NCBI GenBank assembly: GCA_018389105.1
Contig: JACATO010001065.1
Location: forward strand, 62,001 to 126,000
DNA from: Nautilus pompilius
Taxonomy: Eukaryota; Mollusca; Cephalopoda; Nautilida; Nautilidae
Direction: 5' to 3'
Length of the DNA stretch: 64,000 bases
The stretch's first letter is position 1; each line of letters begins with the position of its first letter. The translations under genes and the position numbers were made by a program. The notes under the pieces are model-generated. The model was given only the letters and a program-made list of their open reading frames with translations. It made no database searches and had not been told where the DNA came from. This document shows, in pieces, positions 35,793 to 48,388 of the stretch.

Positions 35793-36269
35793 AAGTACTC
35801 AGTTGTGGACAGTGGTATAATGCTACATTTAGATGTAAGAGTCACCGCAATTTCTCTTAATCCCCTACCTAGCTGACAGTATAGCCTGGTAATTTGAAAT
35901 GGCTACAGTTTATTAATTAGAAATTTAGATACTGTTGCTTGAGGTATATTATTGCAAAGCAGCAGTATATGCAAAATCAGTTAAGCTTTCAGCTAATGAT
36001 AGAAATGTTATTTTCCCAGTGTTTCATATGAGAGACATGATTAAAACAACAACAGTTTATTCTTATTTGAATGTATAAGAAAGCAACACAATGATCTCTC
36101 AAAAAGTGTGCCTCAATTACTGCTACATTGTTTTCATAGTGGGTGACTTGTTGCTGGGTCAACTTTTTCCACTTTTGTTTGCCTGTCATCAGCTAAATGG
36201 TGCTTCTGCAATCAAGCCATGACGCATGGTTTGGAATCTTATTCTGAGAGTGATTGTTCTTGGAATTTC

Positions 36270-37340
36270 ACAAACACTAGGGCAGCTACTCAATGAATCA
36301 GAAAAGCAATAGTGAGATTTTATTTGTCTGACTGAATCCTTGCTCACATCCAGCTAACTATGGAATTAATCTGGTACAGTTTAGTGACGGGTGGAATTCT
36401 TTTAAAGTCTTACTCTTAAGTGCATCAACCTAATTTCTATTTCTATTCAAAATGAATGTTGTTGGCAGTCTAAATCTGCTGCACAGAGACATCGCTTGCA
36501 GTTCTCTATATCCTGGGCAAATTTCTGCAGTCTAGTGATCACATGAGAAAGGTGATTTATTCAATCGGAGATTCAATTTTTGTTTACTATTAGATACAAA
36601 TCCCTTGGTCACTTCATATGAGGATGCAGTGAACATTTGATGCAATTAATTTGTTGACTGTGTGAGAAACTTTTGACAGCTGATAATGATTTTGTTGTTA
36701 ACTGTCAGTGAAACAGCTTTAAATTCTCTTTCTGATTGCAACTTCTACTTTGAGGGGGTTTTTTAAAATTTTTTTAGCCTTTTTATGAAATGAATTCTAC
36801 ACTGAATGAGTTTGCTTGCTTTTGATTTGCTGATTAAGTTGTGCACCATACAGTTTTGCAGAGATCAGCTGTATACAGAATGTAGTTTTTATATAAATAA
36901 CTCAAAATGATTTATACCATTTGTTTTAGAGTTAGCATCACCTGCTGCCAAATCCATTCTGTGGTTCAAACAGTAACAGACAATGTCAGGGTATTTTTTT
37001 ATTGATTCTTTGAGCTGTGCTGGATTTTCTATTTTCTGCCAAGTGTGGCACTTGCCCTATCATTTGGTAAACATCACTTTGTGATCATTGAATCCATTTT
37101 GTCTAAACTCATCAGTAATTGCTCCAGTATAGCATAAGCTGTTTGATGTGGTAATTCACTCGGATCTAGGAGCATCAGTGACAGGTTTTCTTGAGTCTGT
37201 TCCTGTGACTTCTCACGTGATCCCTTTGCAGGAGTATGCGCTATTGACTGTTAATGCAGAAAATTTTTCTGTTGCAATGATTTCGCTGTACTTCTTGGTC
37301 TAATACTGAATGAAACTAAATGAGCACCATTCACTAGAAA
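36270..37340 (-). mobile_element. hAT-superfamily transposase fossil (ZNF862-like)
   Basis: Minus-strand pieces fall in hAT order. NGFNDHKVMF (about 37,110) is followed by KYPDIVCYCLNHRMDLAAGD (about 36,997-36,935), equivalent to the P-IV--HC--HRLELA--D block. Next comes an S-K--SERE-KAVS stretch (about 36,757-36,710), and finally GCEQGFSQTNKI (about 36,352-36,317), equivalent to the CERGFS-MN-IK dimerisation motif. Several stops and frame shifts separate them. No terminal repeats could be assigned. The low CpG content fits an old insertion. Confidence 0.6.
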
Positions 37341-40100
37341 TGTTGCATAGCTAAAGGGGCATAACCCCTCTCTTCCAATTCTACACCTGAGCAGATATTG
37401 TAGCCATGAGCTTTGATTTTGTTTATTTTGTCACTGCTGTCTAAATTGGAGGCCACAGGCATTGGTCTGTATCCTTAAATAAATGTAGTAATTTACAGTT
37501 TTCCACTGAGCTTCTGAATTTGTTCTACAAATAACTTTGTGACTGGTAGACTTTTTAATTTAAAATATGCTTTTGTTTTTACTTGCCACATCACAGGTAT
37601 AATTCTAAGTTCACAGACTGCAGGTAATTGAAGAAGAACAAGCAATTGCAAAAGCAAAAATGTGATGATCATTGTCCTAGAAAACTGAAAAATCTCTTGT
37701 CAAGTACCAGATGCCTAATGACCTTGACCTCTCAAGTTTAATATTTACTATGGGTTATTTTAGCTGATTATTGCATTTTGACATTTGGCAACAAAATAGT
37801 TGTACAATTATTTTGTCAGTGTGCCCCTAACATTAAAGATGGATTGGAATTAAACAACGATGATTTGAGAATTCAGATTAAAGTAGTTAATGTCATGACT
37901 GCATGAAATTGAAATTTGAGATGAGTTGAAAAAAATTTTAATTGAATACTTAGATATAATGCAAAATAGTAAAATAATCTAAAGTATGGGAGCAGTTGTG
38001 GGTTATACTTCCAGGTGAATGTTCTAGAAGTGCTTTTGATGTGGCTGATTAATGAAGGACTGAATGTTATTACTTTAATCTGTTTTTTATTCTGCATACA
38101 ATAGTAACTGGTATTTTTTCAGTAGATAATAACCTTGCTGGGATAAGTATATCCTAGTGAAGGAAGTGTAAGCTTTGTGTACATATTTACTCTGCCTATC
38201 ATTTGAAAGATGTTAACAACTAAATCCTTGATTTCTTAGATGTTTGAATTATATTTAATGTTAGTATCAGAACCAACCTGGAAGTAATTTCGTGTTTACC
38301 TAAAAATTAATAAATACATTAAATGCCATCTGTTGGTCTTATTTAAGGATGTACACCTTAAGCAATAACCATTGTATCTGTTCTCGAAGTGAGATGAGAG
38401 AGAAAAGCAATGATGTCAGACTTATTTAGCCCCGCAACACACCTTTTTGCTCAACTCTGACATGGTCTTCTCAAAACAAGAGCCTTGGCATTGTCCATAT
38501 ATGTTTGAAAAATATTGAATGTTTAAATTCTGAAATTCTTTAAAAAAAAAAAATAGTGATCTAAAAAAGTTACAAAGAGATTATTTACTCCATAACTAAA
38601 AAAAAGTCTTTATTAACAGACTCCATTTATCCTTTAATACTGCCTATGTTTGAAAGATATGATTACATTTGTAAGAGAGAGCGAGTTCTGTATTTAATAT
38701 ATTGGTACGTTAAGTAGACAACTTGTGCTGTTTTGTTGTCAGAAGAAGACTTGTCAGCTTGAAACAGAAAAGTAGTATAAAATTTGCAGAATGTGAATAA
38801 AGATGTCTCTCTAACTAGAATTTCAAAAAAGATATTTATAAATAAACATAAAGACCATGTTAAACAAGAATGTTTTCTAGATGTAAAATCCAGAAGAAGA
38901 ATATATATTGCTGAAAATTTTGAGATTAGTCCCCATAGGTGAGTTCCTAGTCTAGTAGTGGATCAGGGTCAGATGAATCTGCATTTATCTTTTGGGATCA
39001 GATTGCTACTTCACAGCTAGCAGTGATGTAGTGGTGTCTTTAAAATGTAAACACATTAAAAGTATTTTAAATGAGAGAAGATAAGCAAATTGTAATATTT
39101 TTTTATTTAGATAAGATCAATTCTATCTTTGTGTACCATTGTCGAGTCAGAATTTGTATTCTGTTTAAAAAAAAAAAATACTGGAATTTTGAATATTTAT
39201 GCTGTGGTGGAACTGAAATTGAAGTATAGCATCAAACTGCCAATTTCATCTTTGACTATTACATTCTCTGCCAAATGATAGATCACTTTTGCCTTTGGAA
39301 AAAAAAAACAACATTTTTAGTCAGAAATCTACAATATTGCTGAAAACTTTATCTAAAATGCTAAATGCATTCATTTTCACTTAAAATAAGTTTAACCAAA
39401 AATGCTCCATGATAAGTGATTTAACAACACCTCTAATTAGATCTCGTACCATGACAGGTAATCTCTAACCAGCAGTTTGTTTCTGAATTGGATTTCACTT
39501 CTAATGTTGAAAAATTGCTATTTTTCAATTGCCACCAGTTTATAAGGTTAGGGACAGGCAACCTACTTTTGTATTAAACAATGAAGATTGGCTGCCTTTC
39601 TCAAAAATGTAATGTCAATCTTAAATAAATTTATTACCACATTCCATGCTGCTGCTGTATTTTTTTGTTTTTGCACCTGGAAATTAAATTGAAATTGATT
39701 ATATTTGTTATTAGCTTTGACTGATTAGTAAAGCTTAAAAGTTGTATAATTTAGATTATTCAGTTTGCTTGGTAAACTAAATCAAGATAAGTCCAAATAA
39801 GTGAGAGAGTTATTTATTTTTCAATTTTGAGAATATACATGTGATTAGCAGTTTAATAAGATTTAGATTGGTATTTACCAAGTAACTTGACATGTTATAA
39901 GTGAGAACCCACCCCGGTTTTTTGAATGATGCTCAAGAATGTTACATTTTTAAACTTTTGCTATTGGTTCCAGTGTCACTGGCGGGTTGGTCTTAGTTTA
40001 TAGATGCAACTCCACAAGCAGCAGCAGCTGCCTTTGGACTGTTTGCTTAGCTTGTGTGTGTGTGTGTGTCAAACACATTTGACCTGCAGCATGGCGCAGA
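37341..40100. other. AT-rich CpG-poor stretch downstream of PISD, nothing recognised
   Basis: No exon-like ORFs, recognisable transposons or tandem repeats beyond A/T homopolymers. It may include extended PISD 3' sequence or decayed repeats. Confidence 0.5.
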
Positions 40101-41210
40101 AGAAGCTAGTCATACACATCCAGCTGTTAAATTACACCGAAAGATGTAGAGGTTTGATTGAATTTAGCTTTTTTATGTCGGTAACGAGAACCTTGGATCC
40201 GTTTCGCCTCCGGACGTATCGTTGGCTCCCTGACCGATGATGGTACATTTAACGAATAGCGCTCTTCTTTTTTTGGAGTCATTTTAAGTACTCTATCAAC
40301 AACAGCGTCTAACTTGGCCATACATCTTGTTTTTGTCTCCCTGTGTCTGCAAGAAATTGCGGCGTTTTTCGTTCCATCCGCTTGTTTCCCCCCCCCCCAT
40401 CCATCCACCTCTGGGTTTGTGGCCCTTCCGTACCTTACTCGGACGAGATCAGTCAGGGGATTTATATCGCTTAGCACCTGAAAGCGGTGACACCCCCCCC
40501 CCCCACGAAGTCAGCCGGAAGGGGTGCGATGAAACGTGTCGAAGTACGAGACCGCGGAACGAAGCTCTCCTGATCATACCCTGGCATAAAACACACACAC
40601 AGAGTAAATACTGTCTGGATCTGACCGACAACCAACTACTGGTGGGGTAAGGGTACTCCGCCCGCCGGATCCGGACGTCTGCCGTACGCATGCGCAGAAG
40701 GCGGCCAAGCTGAGCTCAACGCGGAGGAGACGGGCGGCGTCCATTTCTGCAGTTGTTGGCATGTACGGGCTAATGTGTGAAGGAATGTCTGGTGGTCTTG
40801 CCTCAAGGTGTGTATCTTATACTTTTCTGGTGGTCAGTTCAGTGCTTGTCTGTGGGAGGTCCGGGATCTCTCTAAACAGTTTACCTTTGTTGCTGAAACA
40901 TTGCACACACAGATTCAGTGGATGGCCCCGGGTGTCTAAGGGGGAACCCGCGTTCATGTCCGAGTCTCCTTCTCACTCCCTCTCTCTCTCTACCTTTCTA
41001 ATTGTGCCAGGTTTCGCAATGTTTCTTTATTCGAGCCGCCTCCCCACCCCCAGTTATTGTGAGAGTTCCAGCCGCCCAGTTATCCGTGAGGCAAACCCCA
41101 CTCGCCGTATCCCCGAATCAGTGCACAGTTACTGACTAAACCCTTGCAGCTTCTTCCTTTCCAGAATTTCTCGGAAGAAGCTGAACTGATGGGAATTAAT
41201 TTCCAGGTAA
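40100..41210 (+). promoter_or_regulatory. Isolated CpG-rich block with promoter-like features
   Basis: CpG-rich sequence in a CpG-poor setting, with C homopolymers near 40,390 and 40,495. GCATGCGCA (40,688) is an NRF-1-like core, followed by GACGGGCGGCG near 40,730. Downstream, ATGTACGGGC... opens a 124-codon ORF (40761-41135) whose composition looks non-protein, with a donor-like AAG|GTGTGT at about 40,806. At 41165-41206 a 42-nt segment is framed by TTCCTTTCCAG and CAG|GTAATT and is open in one frame (NFSEEAELMGINFQ). Joining at these sites does not keep frame, so no gene is called. Confidence 0.35.
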
Positions 41211-41743
41211 TTCTTCTGTATGACCAGCTTTTAGTTTAGTAATGGTGACAAACCAGACATGTTTATTTTGCTTCTAGGGAATCGATATATATATATATAT
41301 ATAATAGTTAATAATGAACCCCCCCTTTTCTTTTCCTCACCTTCATTGCTTTAACATAGCAGGTAATAAATCAAACTATGCTGATTTTTGCCTTTTTTTT
41401 TTAAAAAAAAAACAAACATGTTGCATCATTTTATTAGCATAAATCAAAAGCTTTCATAGCCGGGCCGTCTGTTCACAGTGCATAATCAATCAGATGCCAG
41501 ATCCAGCAGCTTGCAGAATTGACAGTATAATACATTAAGAAATGAATTTCCAGAATGGGGGAAAAAAAAAAGGGGGGGTTTCAACTCTTCCAGCCAATCT
41601 AATGCAACGATGCAAGTCTGGGTAACTGCATTTTCAGAAGTATCCTCATAAATCAAATCTTTTTGAGGCAGATTCAGACAGAACTTTACCCTCTCTCTTG
41701 TGCAGAGAGCTGATACTTCTTGGCAAACACCTAACTGGCCAAC

Positions 41744-42063
41744 ATAAGCTTTTACTTTCAGCTCGATCGTCAACTGGTTTCCAGGGATCTGAGATAAAAC
41801 CTGCTTATCAGGGGAGGTTTAACTTTTTTTTTTTTCTCCTCTGCCGGTGCTGGCTGTCAAATGACAAAACGTCCAGAACAAAGTTTGCAGGTGGAGACAG
41901 AAGGTGACTGCTTGTGGCTGGACTCACCATGGAGGAAGTCTGAGAAGCTGTCACTTATCCACAAGTAGTGTTAGATAGCGACATGCAATTCTAGTTATCT
42001 TTTAATTTTGTAAACATTTACTGTCATCATTACGTTGAGCTGCAGAAGCTGAAAAAATTAAGT
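41744..42063. repeat. Segment similar to INTS2 3' intron DNA (duplication junction zone)
   Basis: TAAGCTTTTACTTTCAGCTC at about 41,745 is repeated exactly at about 54,808. Further on, GTAAACATTTACTGTCA...GAGCTGCAGAAGCTGA (about 42,010-42,053) parallels GTAAAAATTTACTGTCA...GAGCTGCAGAAGTTGA (about 54,936-54,980). The order and orientation match. This suggests that unit 1 once ended inside the INTS2 neighbourhood and that the tandem junction lies near 42.0-42.1 kb. Confidence 0.6.
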
Positions 42064-43618
42064 CATATATCAATATTTGCAGCCCATCTCTGTGTGCAAT
42101 CAATGTGATTCTGCTTTCACACAATGAAATGAAAAAACAAATCCCTGATGACAGTGACAGGAAGATTGCTGAAACATGGGCTCTTTGTTATCCAAATTAC
42201 TACTGTTAATGGAGTGGGGAAAACTCATTCTAACTTACTAGCTTCTGTAAAAAAAAAAAAACGTGCTACACTGAACTTACCCTAGTAATGTTCTCCAGCA
42301 GTATAATTCAATTACTTTAGCATGAATTCTTTGCTGGTCTGTATTACCTATTAGGTAAATGAAGGAGTAGTCTAGTAGCTTTTATGAAATCGATAGGTTT
42401 TCATACTCTGATCACAATCTTTTAGTGTTTTTTTTTTTTAATATAGCCACACGATCGCTGCACAATCTCTGTCATGTTTTACATTTCTGTTTCTGCCTGG
42501 CAGCCCCAACCTGTTAAAAGAACAACTGCATTGAGAGCAAAAGTATTTACCCTGCTACAGTCTGTGTGCAAACATATTTTGCTCTTTTACTGTTATTCTC
42601 AACCAGACTCCATAACGTGTGGCTGACAAGCAGTGGATAGGACGGGTGTATCGAGGAGGTTTTATTAAACTTTCTGAAGCTTTCATGAGACTTGCAATTG
42701 CTTTCTTCAGAGGTTTAACGTATTTGTTTGCTTTGCTCGCTGTTCTATCAAGAAAGAGTCGGTGAGGGAGTAATTGAGAGAGCCCTAGGTGATGTGTGGT
42801 GCACAGAAGGGAGCCTGCTGAGACTTTGGTTCTCTCTCCACTGCAGTAGATGACGATGGCTGCCACTTGGAGAAGGAAGCTGCTCTAATTTTATGGTTGG
42901 CGGCCCACACGACAGTATAAATGGTCCCTCCATCCTCATTCCACGACAAATATGTTGCCTTGATGCTAAAAGTTTCTATGGGGAAGGCGATTAAAATCAC
43001 GAGAGAAACTGATCTACTACGGTCAGGGTTATCTTCCCTTGTTCGTAGAGGGCAGTCCGGTTTAAAAAAACAACAACAACAAAACTTACCGTCGTCTAGC
43101 GATCTGTTTGTTTGTGTATTTACTTCTTTACTTCTGCATCGATAAAGCCTATTGAGGGAGGGAGCTGGGCAGGGCAGGGCTGGGCAGGTACTTCTCGAAA
43201 GCCGCTTGTTTTTGAGTGATGGAAAACCGAGGAAGTATGATGCGCGAGCTGGTGTTGGTTTGAGCTGGTCCCCTTCGAGGGGTGTGCGGGTTGGGCCGTA
43301 ATCATCTGTCGTGTCTCAGGTTTCTTTCTAGCCCTTTGGCTGTGCTGGAGTCTCTTCGTATCAGGTGGGAATCTTACCTGATGTCCCGCTCTGGGGGGTG
43401 GTGACTGGTCAGCTGGCAGTGAGAGAGCCTGATTTCTGCAGTCTGCATTGCATTCTGTTACTTTGTTCTGTTTTAAAAACTCTAATCGCGAATATCCCGT
43501 CCACTGTGTTTTATTGGTGTCAACTGAACAACGAGTGCGCAGGCTTCCCCTTGTTTTTCTTTGACGAGTATATCGGCTGTTAGAAAAACAGTGCATGTTA
43601 ATGTGTATTTTTCCAGAT

Positions 43619-45391
43619 CAGTGGTTCCCAACCTTTGTTCTTTCGCATCCCTTGTTGTATCTTGCTGATCTATCGCCCCCACCTAAAAAATACAAACACC
43701 ATTTTGAAAGTTAATTTGATTTTTATTTATATAGCTTAATATCTTCTGTTCATGAGCGAAAAGTGCAAAAGTAACCAACACAAAAAATGGCCCATATCAA
43801 TGTGCAAGCTGCTGTTGCTGCTTTGAATTCACCAACAAGTCAAATCTGGGCAGAGTCAAGCTTAGAGCTGAGCGCTCCAAAATGCAGCTGGGATTTTGTT
43901 GTTGAATTCGTTTCTGAACAATTCTTTTGTCTTTGGATCAATCAGGTCATGCCTCCTCCATCAACAGAATCAAGATTAACAAGAAATGGATTATAAATCC
44001 AAAGGTTTGTGTGGTCAGCTGTATCGGTATACTGAAAGCCAGATAGGCACCAAAGAATGTCATCTTTAAGATCAGCAGATACTGTTTCTGTTGTACCTTC
44101 AGCACCAGCCGTAAGCATTTTTCCAAGCAAGGAAAGTTGGCATAGTTACCATGTCTCGGGCGATGCCTCCACAGATCCAACTTGCTATGAAAGGCATCGA
44201 AATTCTTGGCATCAGTAATCTAATGGGTGCTACATGGACAAATTCTGTTCATTTGAATAGAAAATGTCTGCCAAATAAGCTCACAAACAAATGAAATTTT
44301 GGCTTTGAAATTCTTTACAGAAGTTGTTCTCCAACCAGAAAACAACCTCATCTCACAGCTCCATGAGCCTTGTCAAGATTCTCCCTTGAAAAAGTCAATA
44401 AAATTCTGTGGTACAAGAGACCCTCAGGCTTTGCACCAACTTCTTGACAGAATACTTTGAAAAGGTGATGATTCATTGCTCCTGCAATGAATAAAGTTGA
44501 CTGCTTTCATTGCAGCTATCCTTACTGCCTTCAAATTGTGGGGCAAGGTCTTTAAGGCAAGAGCCTGTCTATGCAACATAAAGTGAATGATGATATCAAT
44601 TGAAACTTCTTTTTTTTTCATCAGAGACAAATCCAGATTTGCTTCTAAACATGGAATGAGCTCCATCAGTGCAAATTGGTTCCACTTTCTTCACATAGTC
44701 AAATTTATTTGCTTTAAGGAATGGCTCATGGAACAAGAATTCTTTCTTGATTGTATCCTTGTACACATAGTGCATAAAAACCATTGCCAATTGCACTGGG
44801 CAACATCAGTTTCATCCAGCTGTAGGCTTATTGGAAAAAGGGCTTCTAAATCTGCCATTAGTTGAGTGAGGTGAGAATATCTGTTGACAAATCAGCAATC
44901 TGAGATTGGATACCATTGTTTGACAAAAGTATTTCATTAATCTTCTCATGATGCTTTGTCACACACCAGCTTAGCCATTTCCAGAGCACAGGATTTCATT
45001 AATTGTATGTGGCTTTTTATCCCTAGCAATTAAATAGGCAACTCTGTAAGATGCTTCCAAGACTTGCATTTTTGTAGCCCCAAATCCAAGTGGCATTAAA
45101 GTTCCAGATGACTGAAAATGAGCTCTTTTCTGTTTCAAAGCATCCAAGCTGTCTTTTAAATTTTCTGGGTGAACCTTTTACATATGATCACATTAATTTT
45201 TTTGACAAAAAACCCCAATTTTTTAAAAATATGTATATATAACTAAATTAAGCATTCAATTAGTACTCAAATATATAAAAAATATTACAAAATTATTTTT
45301 TAAATTTAAATATATCAACAGATCAACAGAAATTTTCTTTGATCTTGCACCCCCTGAATTAATCATCTGCAACCCTGGTTGGGAATCACTG
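43619..45391 (-). mobile_element. hAT (Charlie-like) DNA transposon, degraded
   Basis: 15-bp terminal inverted repeats (CAGTGGTTCCCAACC left; CAGTGATTCCCAACC, inverted, right) are flanked by 8-bp sequences TTCCAGAT and TTCTAGAG. The latter fits the NTCTAGAN target typical of hATs, with two mismatches between the flanks. Minus-strand pieces include FLFHEPFLKANKFDY (about 44,760-44,700), ICTDGAHSMFRSKSGFV (the C-DGA-SM-G--SGF catalytic block with Asp), HRQALALKTLP and AVNFI (the HR-ALA-K-LP block). These match SCAND3/ZBED-type hAT transposases. Several frame changes make it inactive. It is absent from unit 1 at the equivalent place (about 22,830). Confidence 0.9.
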
Positions 45392-45541
45392 TTCTAGAGC
45401 CATTGCCCTGTCATTGCAATGGTACCATAGCTGGTAATATGACAGCTGGCCAACTGTAACACACACAGCTTTGCATGGCGGGTGGCTGGCTATCCGCATC
45501 ACTGCTCATAGAAGTATTCATTCATTTATGGTAGGGTAAAA

Positions 45542-46403
45542 ACTAATAGGGATCCCATTGGTTAAAGACAACGATCTCTCGCATAGTTTTATCTCAGTCC
45601 TAAAAAGTATTCGCTCAACTTATTTAACCAATATGGTGCTTGGTTTTAAAGGAGTTACTTAAGGTAAAATCATGGCATTTGATTGATTGGCAGCACTTAA
45701 CAAAACAAAAATCTGTTTTTATTTATTAATTATTGATAACTGTATTTAACTTAATTTTTACTATACTTTGTATATCGCCTGACACTAACTTCCATGCATT
45801 ATTGCTGATACACTAAAGCCAAGTTAGGACATTGTAGCATTGTGAGATCTTGTGATCTTATTCACAACTCCAAAATACTGAGCTTACCTGTTAAGGATCT
45901 ATTAAAGGTTAAGGTTTTGAGACCGTGTATTTATGCTTACTCCATTACTATACATGTGAAGATGTCCTGAGCATTTCCAAGTAACACTAGGTTGGGCACT
46001 GGAGTGGAGATCTAAAGTCTGTGATTGCCTGTTAAAATACTTTCTGAATTAAGGTAATTGCTGTTATATAGTAGTTTCATGAAATCTGCTGTGCTACTGC
46101 CTTCTAAGTGTCTCTGTCATCCTCCATGGTGACAGCTGTGTGAATATGCCCATTCATGTTTTCCAAGTCAATACCACACACACTGGCTCATCTCAATCAT
46201 TTCATACTAGAGATTTGTCTTGCAGTTAGATTCTGAGAATAACCACAGCTAACCATAATTAACTGTGACAATAACCTTAACGTCGACAATGATTAAAACT
46301 CTCAAACTACATAATATATATGTATGAATTATGAAGCTTTATATGTAAATAGATGATATGGTTATTGAACTTTTCTCAGCTACATGTGATCCAAATACTG
46401 TGT
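45542..46403. other. Unit-2-specific sequence replacing the PISD first-exon region
   Basis: AT-rich, CpG-poor, no ORF of note and no clear match to the corresponding unit-1 interval (22,990-26,017), which holds first exon 23076-23402 and a mariner. It marks a deletion or replacement that removed the 5' coding exon from the second PISD copy. Confidence 0.55.
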
Positions 46404-47540
46404 CACAGCAGCTTGCTCAAAGCTGATACTGTAGTCTATACTGTTAGAAGAAAGCAAACAAAAAGTAGTACTTGTTTAAGTATAGTCTGGGGAACTTGTA
46501 GGGAATTTCTGTTTGCTCATACTTAAAAATGCTGTCTCATGGTTTTAGTTATGAAAACAGTACAACTACCTCAAATAGTTAGTGTTTATTTAAAGAGTTT
46601 TGTTTAGAATCTTATTTTCATAAGAACTTTAAATACTTGGTGTAGATAAATTTCTCATGGTGCTTAGATACTTAGGAATTGTCAAAATGCCTATTGTTCA
46701 TCAACTTGGAAATGTGTTGCTGATGTTATGGTTAGTTGCTTTTTAAACTTTTAAAATTAAATTATAATGTAAATATAGTCAAGGCCCCATGTTTAAAAAC
46801 TCTTTGGTTAGTAGGAAGTTTCTATACTGGTCAGTGAATACTAGACTTCATAGCTATGAGGTGATGTCTCAGTTGATCTGTTTATGAACAGTGGTTTTGT
46901 CTTTGCTTTCAGGTTAAGCTCTACAGGAAAATTCCATTGAGAACTTTGTCGAGAATCTGGGGCCAGATTAACCAGCTGGACCTGCCATTATGGCTGCGGA
47001 CACCTGTGTTCAGGTTGTACATCTGGGTATTTGGATGCAATCTAAAAGAAGCAGCAGAAGAAGACTTGAAACATTATAAAAATCTAGGGGAGTTTTTTCG
47101 AAGACAGCTAAAGCCTAATGTTAGGCCAATAGCTAATTTTCATACAATGGTGAGTACGGGGTATGGTTTTTTAAAACTCCCTATATTGGCAAAATAGGAT
47201 TTCAGAAAGGTTCAGTGCATGATATTACTGCTGGAGCACTGCAACTTGATTATCGCTAGCCAGCTTTTCCCAAAACTGGGAATTTGAAGAATGAGTTATC
47301 ATGCCTGACTTAGGTTCATACCCTCAGCTTTTCTTCTTCAAGATCTGACTGACTTAAAGCATTGCGCAAATTATTGTGAACAAGATTTAAAAGGTTTTTT
47401 AGTACACCGCATATTTTGAAGACAAGAGCAAACTTTAATCTTTGAGCTCTAACATCTTAAATATGCTTGGGCTTGGAATCACCAGCTTTTCACAGATTTT
47501 CTTTATTTATTTGTTCTGAAACCAGACGATAATTTTCTCT

Positions 47541-47846
47541 TTAGATGTATATTCCAGTTTTACAAATAGCCCATACATTTTCAGTTGTGATTAGATCTGG
47601 CAAGTTTTCTGGCCATTCCAAACAGTTAATATTGTTCATCCTGAAGTAGTACTCAACACATTCTGATGTTTTGCGTGGAACTGGCAGCAGTTCTGGTTTG
47701 ACACAATAATCTAGAATCTTAATATATTTCTTACTATTCATCATGCTTTGCATAGGCACTAATGAGACATTTCCTGGTGTAGAAAAACAGCCATAGATCA
47801 TTTTCTTTTCTGGATGCTTCAGAGTTTGAATTGGTTGTGGTTTCAC
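47541..47846 (-). mobile_element. Decayed Tc1-like transposase fragment (unit 2)
   Basis: Duplicate of the fragment at 27139-27444, nearly identical (for example STPGNVSLV in place of STQGNGSLV). It carries the [12 protein letters not shown] and [10 protein letters not shown]...ENVWAI blocks and sits in the same intron position of the PISD pseudogene. Confidence 0.8.
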
Positions 47847-48388
47847 CTGATGAATGCGTACAAATCAACATTATTGACCTTGAAAAAAATTACTTTCTTT
47901 TGGAAATAACTCTGTGCATCAGTTTTCTTTTGACCAAACAGCATATTGTTTTTGTCTTGATTATTTTCCTAAAGTTATTTGTTGTTGGGGCAAATAAAAT
48001 AAAATTACCAAAAAATGTTTTCAGAAATGTCAGTTTTGGCTGTTTTATTTGTTGTTCTGTTGGGGTGGGTTCTATTACTCCCAGGAGATCACAACTAGAT
48101 TACCTGCTTTGAAAGCTTTTTGACGATATTCTTTCTTTTGTTGTTGTTTCTCGTTTCATAATGCCCTCATGAACTGCTGCGCCATGTCTGTTAACATTTA
48201 CTGTTTGTTTTATGAAAGCAGAGTTATTGAGTAAGACTTTGCTTTGGATTATCTACATTTGTTTTATTCCCAGTGTGATTCTGAAATTGTGATGTGTTAG
48301 TTTAAAGCCTTTCTTTTACAGACCAGTCCCGCTGATGGCACAGTACTCAACTTTGGCCGGATTGAAAATGGTGCAATAGAACAGGTGA

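Noticed and set aside
40761-41135. 124-codon plus-strand ORF in the CpG-rich block
   Set aside because: Low-complexity Ser/Leu-rich composition; joining its donor-like site to the exon-like segment at 41165 breaks the frame.
41486-41773. 95-codon minus-strand ORF with plausible amino-acid composition
   Set aside because: It contains a homopolymer-driven run (KPPLFFFP) and lacks splice signals. It does not match INTS2 although it borders INTS2-like intron DNA.
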